From: Geobacter sp.
GTDB lineage: Bacteria; Desulfobacterota; Desulfuromonadia; Geobacterales; Geobacteraceae
DNA length: 8,254 nt
Assembly: GCA_003857395.1 (NCBI GenBank)
Contig: RPRC01000252.1
Span: 1 to 8,254, forward strand
Direction of reading: 5' to 3'
This document shows positions 1 through 6,088 of the stretch, in pieces (within the stretch, counting starts at the first letter, position 1; every line of letters begins with the position of its first letter). The notes under the pieces are model-generated. The model did no database searches, had not been told where the DNA came from, and saw only the letters and a list, made by a program, of their open reading frames with translations. The position numbers and the translations under genes were made by a program.

Positions 1-954
1 GAGCAGAAGCGGATTGTGGCGAAAGTGGATGAGTTGATGGCGCTGTGTGATCGGCTGGGGGCCCAGCAACAGGAGCGCGACACCCGATACACTGCGCTTG
101 CCCGCGCCTCCCTCGTTCGCTTTTCCGATGCGCCCACCCCGGCGAACTTGAATAACCTTTTCCACCATTCCTACTCCATTGATCCCGCTGACCTCCGCAA
201 AATCATACTTACTCTTGCCGTCCAAGGCAAACTCGTCCCGCAGAATGTAGACGATGAGCCTGCAGAGTCTCTGAATCACAGGATTCTTCTATCGCTTAAG
301 ACAATTGCCGAGAGAGTAGGAGCTCGATTCACCAAGCCAAGTGCAATGATTGAATCGTGCGACGATCTTCCTGCGGGTTGGGGCGTTGCCCACCTTCAGA
401 GTGTCGGAATCACGCAGACAGGGACCACACCGTCCAAGTCTGAACCGAACTTCGAAGGGAACCACATTCCGTTTATTAAGCCGGGGGACATCAAAGGAGA
501 TGTCATCGACTATGAAAATGAGGGCCTCTCGATAGACGGGCTTAGAGCAGGTCGGCTCATTCCGCGAGATTCTATTCTCATGGTTTCCATTGGTGGATCG
601 ATAGGTAAGACTGCCCTTGTCAATAGAGATGTGTCCTGCAATCAGCAAATAAACAGCGTCACGCCTGCCGCGTGCATTGAACCTCGCTTCATTCTCGCAG
701 CGATTAGGTCCCAAGATTTCCAGAACGAAGTGATAAATCGAGCAGCGCAGTGCACGCTGCCAATCATAAGCAAGTCCAAATGGGAGACTATCAGGATTCC
801 GATTCCGCCCCTCGCCGAACAACGTCGTATCGTCGCAAAGGTCAACCAACTTATGGGTTTGGTGGACCAGTTGGAATCGCAGCTTACGGCCTCCCGCGCC
901 AGCGCTGCCAACCTTATGGATGCCATCGTCGTCGAGTTGACCTTACAGGAGTGA
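1..954 (+). CDS. hsdS: Type I restriction-modification specificity subunit HsdS, 3' portion (5' end outside window)
   Basis: HsdS is the DNA-recognition subunit of a type I restriction-modification complex. It bridges the HsdM methyltransferase and HsdR nuclease and sets the target sequence through two target recognition domains (TRDs) separated by helical spacers. The frame is open from base 1, so the gene begins upstream; 317 residues are visible. Residues 1-40 (EQKRIVAKVDELMALCDRL) are the central conserved helix that follows TRD1. Residues about 60-82 (ending LTLAVQGKLVPQ) form the usual linker into the second half. TRD2 spans about 120-270 and includes FIKPGDI and SIGGSIGKTALV. The protein ends in a second conserved helix, PLAEQRRIVAKVNQLMGLVDQL, which repeats the first; this internal repeat is a family hallmark. 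The stop is three bases before the SIR2-like gene. The partner hsdM and hsdR genes are not in the window, so whether the system works cannot be judged. Confidence 0.93.
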   Translation, partial: EQKRIVAKVDELMALCDRLGAQQQERDTRYTALARASLVRFSDAPTPANLNNLFHHSYSIDPADLRKIILTLAVQGKLVPQNVDDEPAESLNHRILLSLKTIAERVGARFTKPSAMIESCDDLPAGWGVAHLQSVGITQTGTTPSKSEPNFEGNHIPFIKPGDIKGDVIDYENEGLSIDGLRAGRLIPRDSILMVSIGGSIGKTALVNRDVSCNQQINSVTPAACIEPRFILAAIRSQDFQNEVINRAAQCTLPIISKSKWETIRIPIPPLAEQRRIVAKVNQLMGLVDQLESQLTASRASAANLMDAIVVELTLQE

Positions 955-957
955 TTT
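945..957 (+). promoter_or_regulatory. Ribosome binding site of the SIR2-like gene, inside the end of hsdS
   Basis: The AGGAG at about 947-951 lies within the last hsdS codons and sits six bases before ATG 958. Because the site is embedded in the upstream coding region, ribosomes finishing hsdS would be placed to start the SIR2-like protein. This supports the chosen start and translational coupling. Confidence 0.6.
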
Positions 958-2064
958 ATGTCGCACCCTATCCAACCAGCTTTTGATCACGAAGCCACCC
1001 TCGAAGAACTCGCCGGCGTCGGGAAGAACCGACGCTTCGATGAGATCATCGACGATGAAGTGTTTGCAGACATTCAGGTCATCTGCAAACGAGGCGATGA
1101 GGAAATCCCCCTTGCGAAACCCAGCCGAGCTTTCTACTTCGGCGACCGCAATCTCTATGACCAGGAAGCAAAACGTTACGATCAGGAAGAAAAGGCACGC
1201 ATCCTCAACACTGATCAGTTTCCAAGAAACTTGGCTCGTTTTGAGGAGTTCAAACGAGCGTGCCAACGTGGCTTCGTCATCCCCTTCGTCGGTGCTGGCA
1301 TGTCCAAGAGTGTTGGTTGCCCGGAGTGGAAAGAATACCTGCTGGGTCTTTGCGATGATGCGGCCCTTGATCCCGACGCCATGCGTGTCCGACTAGAAAA
1401 TAACGGAGACTACGAGGGGGTCATGAACGACCTCGTTCTAGCCCTCGGCGAGAATCGTTTTAACCTTGATTTCGAACGCGACTTCATGACACCAGATGAA
1501 ATTACTGGTGCACTGACACTCCTTCCCAAGCTGTTCGACAACTCCGTCATTACGACTAACTTCGACCGTGTGCTCGAAAAGGTTTATGAAAATGATGCCA
1601 AAGCCTTCATAGAAAAGGTCACTGGTCGAGGTCGTGCCAACGCTTTCTTTCGCGCAATCCCCGCTGGTGAACGCTACCTCCTGAAACTCCATGGAAATTT
1701 GGATAATGCCGCTGAGCGCGTCCTAAATAAAGCCGAATATGATACTGCATACGGAAACGATGGGAACATTCACTTCGATTGTCTGCTTCCAAAGCTCCTG
1801 AGGCGCCTCTTCAGTAGTTACAGCTTTCTTTTCCTTGGTTGCAGCCTTTCCGCAGACCGTACAATCTTGACATTTATGAAGGTTGCTCAAGAGGTCGGTG
1901 GTGACAGTCTTCCTCACCATTACGCGATTCTCGCCAGCCCAGCTGATTCTGACAAGAAACGCAAAATCGACCAGCGCCTCGCTGATGCCCACATCACACC
2001 GCTCTGGTATCCCGAAGACGAACACAACCACGTGGAAGAAATTCTCCAACTTCTGCTTGAATGA
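958..2064 (+). CDS. SIR2-like NAD-binding protein, probable defence effector
   Basis: This is a 368-residue protein with a SIR2-like (SIR2_2 type) fold. Enzymes of this broad group bind NAD+, and in several known antiphage systems they hydrolyse it to stop infected cells. Visible motifs, in order, are the nucleotide-binding loop FVGAGMS (110-116), ITTNFDRVLE (198-207), LLKLHGNLD with the presumptive catalytic His245, and FLFLGCSLSADRT (290-302), typical of bacterial SIR2_2 proteins. The first 100 residues are charged and match no domain I recognise; they may sense or bind a partner. There is no signal peptide or membrane segment, so it should be cytoplasmic. ATG 958 follows the hsdS stop by three bases and an AGGAG site lies inside the end of hsdS, so coupled translation is likely. 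NAD+ consumption is inferred from the family and was not seen directly. It could instead be a deacetylase-like regulator. Confidence 0.88.
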   Translation: MSHPIQPAFDHEATLEELAGVGKNRRFDEIIDDEVFADIQVICKRGDEEIPLAKPSRAFYFGDRNLYDQEAKRYDQEEKARILNTDQFPRNLARFEEFKRACQRGFVIPFVGAGMSKSVGCPEWKEYLLGLCDDAALDPDAMRVRLENNGDYEGVMNDLVLALGENRFNLDFERDFMTPDEITGALTLLPKLFDNSVITTNFDRVLEKVYENDAKAFIEKVTGRGRANAFFRAIPAGERYLLKLHGNLDNAAERVLNKAEYDTAYGNDGNIHFDCLLPKLLRRLFSSYSFLFLGCSLSADRTILTFMKVAQEVGGDSLPHHYAILASPADSDKKRKIDQRLADAHITPLWYPEDEHNHVEEILQLLLE

Positions 2065-2091
2065 TCTAATAAGCGATGAACAGATGCCAGC

Positions 2092-2235
2092 ATGAATTTA
2101 TTAATCTGCATCAGGAGCCAACCATTGCTATCCATTGACCACATCATTGCCCGAGGCGAAAAGCTCAACGTGGAGTTCAAGTCAGACCGGCGCAACGTGC
2201 TCAGGATTCAAGCCTTGTTTTTTTGCTTAACCTGA
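2092..2235 (+). pseudogene. Truncated AlbA_2 (Schlafen-like) domain gene, N-terminal remnant
   Basis: From ATG 2092 the frame encodes 47 residues and stops at 2233-2235. Its middle, LLSIDHIIARGEKLNVEFKS followed by DRR, looks like the opening of an AlbA_2 DNA-binding domain (consensus like IxxGExxxVEFKxs). Such domains start large ATP-binding regulators that are often neighbours of type I restriction genes. The resemblance ends at about residue 33. The remaining residues (NVLRIQALFFCLT) are unlike the family and run into the T-tract of the 47-bp repeat at 2219, so the gene appears cut off here. The start is uncertain, because TTG 2131 or an upstream codon could have been used. It is probably non-functional, and it may once have continued the hsdS-SIR2 operon. 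Confidence 0.6.
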
Positions 2236-2265
2236 AAACGTAAAAAATATATAACCTTTTGATAT
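2219..2265 (+). repeat. 47-bp direct repeat, copy A
   Basis: This begins with TTTTTTGCTTAAC and ends with TTGATAT. It aligns without gaps to 3763-3809, with 36 of 47 positions identical by my manual count. It abuts the end of the AlbA_2 remnant and lies 34 bp before the proposed start of the intact AlbA_2/HATPase gene. It has no internal symmetry or coding capacity that I can see. It could be a promoter-type sequence shared by two genes, or the scar of a recombination event. Confidence 0.6.
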
Positions 2266-2274
2266 CAGTGTACA

Positions 2275-2294
2275 TTTTTGCTTAACTGGAAAAC
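2275..2294 (+). repeat. Short repeat copy B covering the 5' end of the AlbA_2/HATPase gene
   Basis: The sequence TTTTTGCTTAACTGGAAAAC repeats the first part of copies A and C. It starts 55 bp after copy A starts and ends five bases before ATG 2299. The TTG inside it (2278) could be read as an in-frame start, but it belongs to the repeat and has no ribosome site of its own. Its TGGAAAAC also occurs in copy C at 3783-3790, after an extra TGAAAAC, so copy C resembles a blend of A and B. Confidence 0.55.
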
Positions 2295-2298
2295 GGAA

Positions 2299-3762
2299 AT
2301 GATCAAGAACTGGATACAGAAAGCCCTGGATCTTCTAGGGCACAGCCTCACACCGATTCCGCAAGAATTGAACGAACTGGACTGGAAAGAAGAGCTTTCT
2401 CCGGACAATGCCAAACTTTCAAGGCACCTGTCGGCATTTGCCAATCAACCGGGCGGTGGTTTCATGGTTTTCGGCATCGAGGACAAGCCCTCCCGCCTCG
2501 TCGGTGTCAGCCAGCTGACAGCTGAAAATATCGTACAAAAGTTGGGCAACCTGTGCCGTGACTCGCTGAATCCGGTTGTTACCATTGACCATGCCATAGA
2601 AAATTATCAGGGTATTCCCTTGTTGTTCATCCATATCCGGGAAAGCGCCGTAAAGCCCGTTCATCTTAAAAATGGAACTATGGAAGATGCCTTCATCCGC
2701 AGCGGTGGAACTACCAGAAAAGCGTCACGACAGGAAATAGGCGGATTGATGCTGAACAGCAAAACCCCCCAGTTTGAAGAGCTGCACGCGTCCAAGCTAA
2801 AATCGGCTCCAGAAATATTGGATATTTTGGATTACCGCAGTATTTACAAACTATTGGGAAAACCTGTTCCACAATCAAATGATGAAGTACTGCAATGGAT
2901 GAAAGATGAGAGGATGATTGACGAAGTGGATGGAGCAGGTTATTACATCACCAATTTTGGTGCCTTCGCGGCTGCGCAGAATTTGAAGGATTTTGACGGG
3001 CTGGTCCGCAAGAGCATTCGGCTCATAAAGTACAAGGGCATCAACAAGCTTGAGGCAGAAAAAGAATTCCCCGGATCAAAAGGCTATGCCATCGGTTTTG
3101 AAGGCCTGATTGCGTTTATCACGGCTATGCTTCCGGGCAGCGAGATCATAAAGAATGCCTTGAGGGCAGAAACTACGGTCTATCCAGAGATAGCCATAAG
3201 AGAGCTGGTTGCCAATGCTCTCATACATCAGGATTTCAGTATCCGTGGCTTCGGGCCGATGATTGAAATTTTTGTCGATCGTATCGAAATATCAAATCCC
3301 GGTAAGTTGCTACCATCCAAAAGAATTGACCGTTTGATCAGAACCACGCCGGAATCTAGAAACGAGGTGTTGGCGGCTGCTTTTCGCAGATACAACATTT
3401 GTGAGGAACGTGGTTCGGGATTTGAGAAAGCGGTTGCATCCATAGAGCTGTATGGATTGCCTCCCTTGAAATTTGAAGAACTCGAGAACTCCTTCAGGGT
3501 AACAATGTATTGCCCCAAGACGTTCGCGGAATTGACCCCAATGGAGAGGGTTGAAGCTTGTTATCAGCACAGCATCATAAAATATTATTCCAGTGGCGGC
3601 ATGACCAACACCAGCCTAAGGGAACGATTCAAAATGCATGAAAAGCAACGACCGCAGGTTTCTCTGGTGATAAAAGAAGCGTTGGCGCAGGGCAAGATCA
3701 AGCCCAAAGATCCCAATAATGTTTCAACAAAATTTGCAGAATATATACCTGCTTGGGGATAG
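2299..3762 (+). CDS. AlbA_2 DNA-binding / HATPase_c_4 / winged-helix transcriptional regulator-like protein
   Basis: From ATG 2299 this encodes 487 residues with the layout of the COG2865-type predicted regulators. An N-terminal AlbA_2 domain (about 24-145) carries ELDWKEEL, FANQPGGGFMVFGIED and FIRSGGTTRKAS. A middle region follows. A GHKL-type ATP-binding domain (about 285-405) shows the N-box AIRELVANALIHQDF (299-313), SNPGKL (332-337) and EERGSGFEKA (369-378). A probable winged helix lies at about 411-485. Such proteins are thought to bind DNA and ATP, but no reaction is established for most of them. An in-frame TTG at 2278 lies within a repeat, so I prefer ATG 2299, although its ribosome site (GGAAAACGG) is weak. 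The gene stands alone between two direct repeats, and its stop TAG directly abuts copy C. Its size and intact motifs suggest a working protein. Its role could be regulatory or defensive. Confidence 0.85.
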   Translation: MIKNWIQKALDLLGHSLTPIPQELNELDWKEELSPDNAKLSRHLSAFANQPGGGFMVFGIEDKPSRLVGVSQLTAENIVQKLGNLCRDSLNPVVTIDHAIENYQGIPLLFIHIRESAVKPVHLKNGTMEDAFIRSGGTTRKASRQEIGGLMLNSKTPQFEELHASKLKSAPEILDILDYRSIYKLLGKPVPQSNDEVLQWMKDERMIDEVDGAGYYITNFGAFAAAQNLKDFDGLVRKSIRLIKYKGINKLEAEKEFPGSKGYAIGFEGLIAFITAMLPGSEIIKNALRAETTVYPEIAIRELVANALIHQDFSIRGFGPMIEIFVDRIEISNPGKLLPSKRIDRLIRTTPESRNEVLAAAFRRYNICEERGSGFEKAVASIELYGLPPLKFEELENSFRVTMYCPKTFAELTPMERVEACYQHSIIKYYSSGGMTNTSLRERFKMHEKQRPQVSLVIKEALAQGKIKPKDPNNVSTKFAEYIPAWG

Positions 3763-3809
3763 TTTTTTGCTTAACTGAAAACTGGAAAACGTATGTAACA
3801 TATTGATAT
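3763..3809 (+). repeat. 47-bp direct repeat, copy C
   Basis: The repeat starts at the base after the TAG stop of the AlbA_2/HATPase gene and matches copy A over 47 ungapped positions (36 identical). The two copies enclose one gene. Copy C lies 74 bp before nikR, so it may also contain part of the nikR promoter region. Unlike copy A, its end contains the palindrome CATATTGATATG. Confidence 0.6.
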
Positions 3810-3810
3810 G
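3799..3810. promoter_or_regulatory. Palindrome upstream of nikR, possible operator
   Basis: CATAT-TG-ATATG is a perfect 5-bp inverted repeat with a 2-bp spacer, flanked more loosely by TGT and ACA. It lies 73 bp before the nikR start, a plausible place for autoregulation or another repressor. It does not match the E. coli NikR operator pattern (GTATGA-N16-TCATAC), so its use by NikR is speculative. An AT-rich 12-mer palindrome can also arise by chance. Confidence 0.25.
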
Positions 3811-3882
3811 ACAAATCTTACTGCATAAGCAGAAAATAGATAGACGGTTGGAAGGATTACAGAAAAAACCTGGGAGACAAAC

Positions 3883-4302
3883 ATGGGAGAAACGATACGA
3901 TTCGGTATTTCCATCGACGACAAACTGCTGAAGAGCTTTGACCATCTGATCGAAGAAAAAGGCTATCTGAACCGCTCGGAGGCGATTCGCGACCTGATCC
4001 GGGCCTCGCTGGTGGAGCTGAAGTGGGAAAAGGGTGACGAGGATACCGTGGGTACGGTTACGCTGGTCTATAATCACCATGTGCATGACCTTGCCGACAA
4101 GCTCACCGAACAGCAGCATGCCCACCATGATAAGATCGTCTCTTCCCTCCATGTGCACCTGGATGCGCACAACTGCCTTGAAGTGCTGGTGGTGCGGGGT
4201 AAGGCCAGCGAGGTGAAGAAGATCGCCGACGAGCTGATCGGTGTCAAGGGCGTGAAGCACGGCAAGCTGGTAATGACCACCACCGGCGAAGAGCTGCACT
4301 GA
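3883..4302 (+). CDS. nikR: Nickel-responsive transcriptional regulator NikR
   Basis: NikR is a tetrameric ribbon-helix-helix repressor that binds DNA when loaded with nickel and controls nickel uptake or nickel-enzyme genes. The 139-residue product has the full family layout. Residues 1-48 form the RHH domain ([15 protein letters not shown], then [13 protein letters not shown]). The rest is the ACT-like nickel-binding domain. Aligned by eye to E. coli NikR, the four square-planar nickel ligands are all present: His79 in EQQHAHHD, His90 and His92 in SSLHVHLD, and Cys98 in HNCLEV. ATG 3883 has a GGGAG site six bases upstream. No nickel transporter, hydrogenase or urease gene lies in the window, so its targets are elsewhere. 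It appears to be transcribed alone, from the 120-bp interval containing repeat copy C. CopG-family paralogues lack this ligand set, so the call is firm. Confidence 0.95.
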   Translation: MGETIRFGISIDDKLLKSFDHLIEEKGYLNRSEAIRDLIRASLVELKWEKGDEDTVGTVTLVYNHHVHDLADKLTEQQHAHHDKIVSSLHVHLDAHNCLEVLVVRGKASEVKKIADELIGVKGVKHGKLVMTTTGEELH

Positions 4303-4325
4303 AAGAATAAAATCAGTCTGCAGTA
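4291..4325 (+). terminator. Weak hairpin at the end of nikR
   Basis: CTGCACTGA around the nikR stop can pair with TCAGT-CT-GCAG after a loop of about ten A-rich bases, giving nine pairs with a two-base bulge. No T-run follows, so this is at best a poor intrinsic terminator or an mRNA 3' stabilising stem. Confidence 0.25.
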
Positions 4326-4338
4326 CGGAATTCCCCGC

Positions 4339-4515
4339 TCAATAGTGTGGCTCGTACTTCGGTCCTTCACAGAACTCGTTGTTACGATCGCTGATGAGAC
4401 TATCGTTTTCGTAGATCCGCTTCCGAACCTTTTGCCTGTGGTAGCTGCGCCGGTTTCCATCGGCATGGCGATATACCCACCAGCCTCCCGGTGTGCTGTC
4501 CAACCGATAGCCCAC
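4339..4515 (-). CDS. Possible small hypothetical protein, unrecognised
   Basis: On the reverse strand a frame ending at TGA (4341-4339) is open back to 4632, with no ATG. The first usable start is GTG 4515-4513, giving 58 residues; without a start constraint the open stretch is 97 codons. The translated part looks protein-like: it includes YRLDSTPGGWWVYRHADGNR and then a basic stretch, SYHRQKVRKRIYENDSL. It is rich in aromatic and basic residues, with no membrane segment or signal. It would converge on nikR and diverge from the gene at 4732. The start is weak and no family is recognised. It may be a degenerate gene, or one whose start was lost to a frameshift, since the neighbouring frame reads MEVLQSYIVE just upstream. 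The rest of the 429-bp nikR-to-4732 interval shows nothing else apart from the promoter listed separately. Confidence 0.3.
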   Translation of the reverse strand: MGYRLDSTPGGWWVYRHADGNRRSYHRQKVRKRIYENDSLISDRNNEFCEGPKYEPHY

Positions 4516-4673
4516 CGTTGATTTCCACGATATAACTCTGTAGTACTTCCATAAAATAAACGGGTCGCTCCGTTGCTTCAGGATCGCCGAAGTCCCTGAA
4601 ATTTCTTTGCTTGCCTTTAGAGGGATTTGACTTTAGACTTATATGTTCAAGCGCACCGTGCCCTTTTCCGTGG

Positions 4674-4701
4674 CTGACATACGGGCTGCTATGAATATAT
4701 T
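4674..4701 (+). promoter_or_regulatory. Candidate sigma-70 promoter for the acyltransferase gene
   Basis: CTGACA (4674-4679) and TATATT (4696-4701) each match the -35 and -10 consensus at five of six positions and are separated by 16 bp. Transcription would begin near 4708, giving a leader of about 24 bases that contains the GAGAAAGGA ribosome site (4715-4723) before ATG 4732. The call rests on the sequence match alone. Confidence 0.4.
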
Positions 4702-4731
4702 CTATGCTGTAACCGAGAAAGGAACCACAAA

Positions 4732-5991
4732 ATGCCGAAAATTTATATCGTTGACGTGACAAATCGGGACGGGGTGCAGACTTCGCGCCTGGGCCTGGCC
4801 AAGCTGGAAAAAACCATGATCAATATGTATCTCAATGAGATGGGGATTCACCAGAGTGAATTCGGGTTTCCCTTTACCCATCACGAGAAAAACTATATCG
4901 AGGCCAATCTTGAACTGGCGGCAATGGGCGTCCTGCAGCCAATCAAGCTGAGTGGCTGGTGCCCGATGCGGGCTGAGGAGATCAAGGAATCGTTCAAAAG
5001 CGGGAAACTGAAAAATGTGAATCTCTCCCTATCGACCTCACAACAGATGACAGAAGGAAAGTTCAGCGGCCGGATCGTCAGAAATCCGGAAGAAAACCCT
5101 GCTGCATCCAATCTCCTTGATATCATGACGAAAAATGTGCAGCTGGCAAAAAGCCTCGGTGCTGAGATTGTCGGGGTTAATGCCGAGGATGCTTCGCGTA
5201 CTGACGATGAATATCTGGTCCGATTCGCTCTTCGCGCCAAGGAGGCTGGTGCTGACCGCTTCCGCTACTGCGATACCCTTGGCTATGACGACCCGTTTAC
5301 CATTTATCGCAGGATACGGATGATTGCCGAGGAAGTGAAGATGCCCATCGAACTGCACTGCCACAACGACCTGGGGCTTGGAGTTGCCTGCTCCGTTGCC
5401 GGTGCCAAGGCAGCCATTGACGGCGGCGTCGATGCCTACATCAACACCGCCATCAACTCCATGGGCGAGCGGGCCGGCAACGCGGACCTGGTATCGGTAA
5501 TCCTGGCCATGAAAAAAGCAAGCGGGCTGGCGGGAAAATATCTGCTCGATGAACAGGTGGACCTGACCAAGGCCTGGAAGATTGCCAAGTACGCTTCCTA
5601 CGCCTTCGGCGTGCCAATTCCCATGAACCAGGTGGGCGTTGGTGCCAATGCCTTTGCCCATGAATCCGGAATCCATGCTGACGGGGCTTTGAAGAATCGC
5701 CGGAATTACGAGTTATATGATTTCGAGGAGCTGGGCAGGGGCGAGCCGGAAATCATCGATACCGGCAGGGAGATCACGGCAGGTGAATACAGCGGCATCA
5801 AAGGATTCCGCAATGTGTACGACCACCTGGAGATAGAGTTCCACAACGATAAGGAAGCAAATGACATCCTTGAGCTGGTACGCTACGCAAACGTGCACAC
5901 CCAGAAGCCTTTGGTGGACGATGAACTGCGTTTTATTGCCAAATATCCCGATATGGCTCGAAGGATCATGACAATGACCCCGCTTCGGTAA
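4732..5991 (+). CDS. Homocitrate synthase-like / isopropylmalate synthase family acyltransferase (possible Re-citrate synthase)
   Basis: This 419-residue enzyme belongs to the DRE-TIM metallolyase superfamily, in which acetyl-CoA is condensed with a 2-oxo acid on a divalent metal. The TIM barrel starts with YIVDVTNRDGVQT (5-17), the family's DRE region. Metal ligands are expected at Asp13 and at the HCHND motif (His209, His211). SMGERAGNADL (243-253) and AFAHESGIHADG (307-318) follow; the latter is characteristic of the isopropylmalate/homocitrate synthase branch and argues against HMG-CoA lyase. At 419 residues it is longer than most NifV proteins and lacks the LeuA regulatory domain. The NRDGVQ motif, where LeuA and NifV have LRDGEQ, recalls Re-citrate synthases described from Clostridium kluyveri and relatives. 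Substrate choice (oxaloacetate, 2-oxoglutarate or another) cannot be decided from sequence. It has its own ribosome site and a candidate promoter, and no nitrogen-fixation or leucine genes lie nearby. Confidence 0.85.
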   Translation: MPKIYIVDVTNRDGVQTSRLGLAKLEKTMINMYLNEMGIHQSEFGFPFTHHEKNYIEANLELAAMGVLQPIKLSGWCPMRAEEIKESFKSGKLKNVNLSLSTSQQMTEGKFSGRIVRNPEENPAASNLLDIMTKNVQLAKSLGAEIVGVNAEDASRTDDEYLVRFALRAKEAGADRFRYCDTLGYDDPFTIYRRIRMIAEEVKMPIELHCHNDLGLGVACSVAGAKAAIDGGVDAYINTAINSMGERAGNADLVSVILAMKKASGLAGKYLLDEQVDLTKAWKIAKYASYAFGVPIPMNQVGVGANAFAHESGIHADGALKNRRNYELYDFEELGRGEPEIIDTGREITAGEYSGIKGFRNVYDHLEIEFHNDKEANDILELVRYANVHTQKPLVDDELRFIAKYPDMARRIMTMTPLR

Positions 5992-5997
5992 AAGAGC

Positions 5998-6018
5998 AGG
6001 GTGTGGAAAGACCCTTTT
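5998..6018 (+). terminator. Weak candidate terminator after the acyltransferase gene
   Basis: AGGGT (5998-6002) pairs with ACCCT (6011-6015) across an eight-base loop, and a few T residues follow. The five-pair stem, seven bases past the stop codon, is in the right place but short, so read-through into the GGDEF gene is possible. Confidence 0.3.
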
Positions 6019-6045
6019 CAGGATGCTGCACGGTTTCAGCGTGGT

Positions 6046-6088
6046 GGTGCCGCAGACTCCAGGAATGCGGTGCCGCCCGTTGCGGCCA
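6046..6088 (+). repeat. GC-rich stretch with repeated GGTGCCGC in the leader of the GGDEF gene
   Basis: GGTGCCGC occurs at 6046-6053 and again at 6069-6076. The second copy overlaps an inverted repeat, GCCGC-CCGTT-GCGGC (6072-6086). Together they could fold in the leader RNA about 65-105 bases before the GTG start. The pattern does not resemble the conserved core of the GEMM c-di-GMP riboswitch. It may be an interspersed palindromic repeat or a chance GC-rich structure. Confidence 0.3.

Noticed and set aside
289..849. Long reverse-strand reading frame across hsdS
   Set aside because: It is antisense to clear HsdS sequence, shows no recognisable protein pattern and fits codon-bias shadowing.
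2278..2298. TTG start for the AlbA_2/HATPase protein, 21 bases upstream of ATG 2299
   Set aside because: The TTG lies inside repeat copy B, has no ribosome binding site, and adds only residues encoded by the repeat.
2219..3809. Insertion sequence or transposon around the AlbA_2/HATPase gene
   Set aside because: There is no transposase or integrase, and the repeats are direct and imperfect with no terminal inverted repeats or clear target duplication, so I kept them as plain repeats.
3780..3882. Canonical NikR operator upstream of nikR
   Set aside because: No GTATGA-N16-TCATAC arrangement was found; one GTATGT at 3791-3796 has no partner half-site at the right distance.
3724..4299. 191-codon reverse-strand frame across nikR
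   Set aside because: It is antisense to a full-length nikR with all nickel ligands; its histidine- and leucine-rich translation mirrors nikR codons.
4671..4690. Sigma-54 promoter (TGGCTG ... GGGCTGCT) before the acyltransferase gene
   Set aside because: The spacing between GG and GC is 11 rather than 10 bases and the -12 element is poor; the sigma-70 match in the same place is better.
5038..5676. 212-codon reverse-strand frame within the acyltransferase gene
   Set aside because: It is a shadow frame opposite a gene with intact active-site motifs and resembles no known protein.
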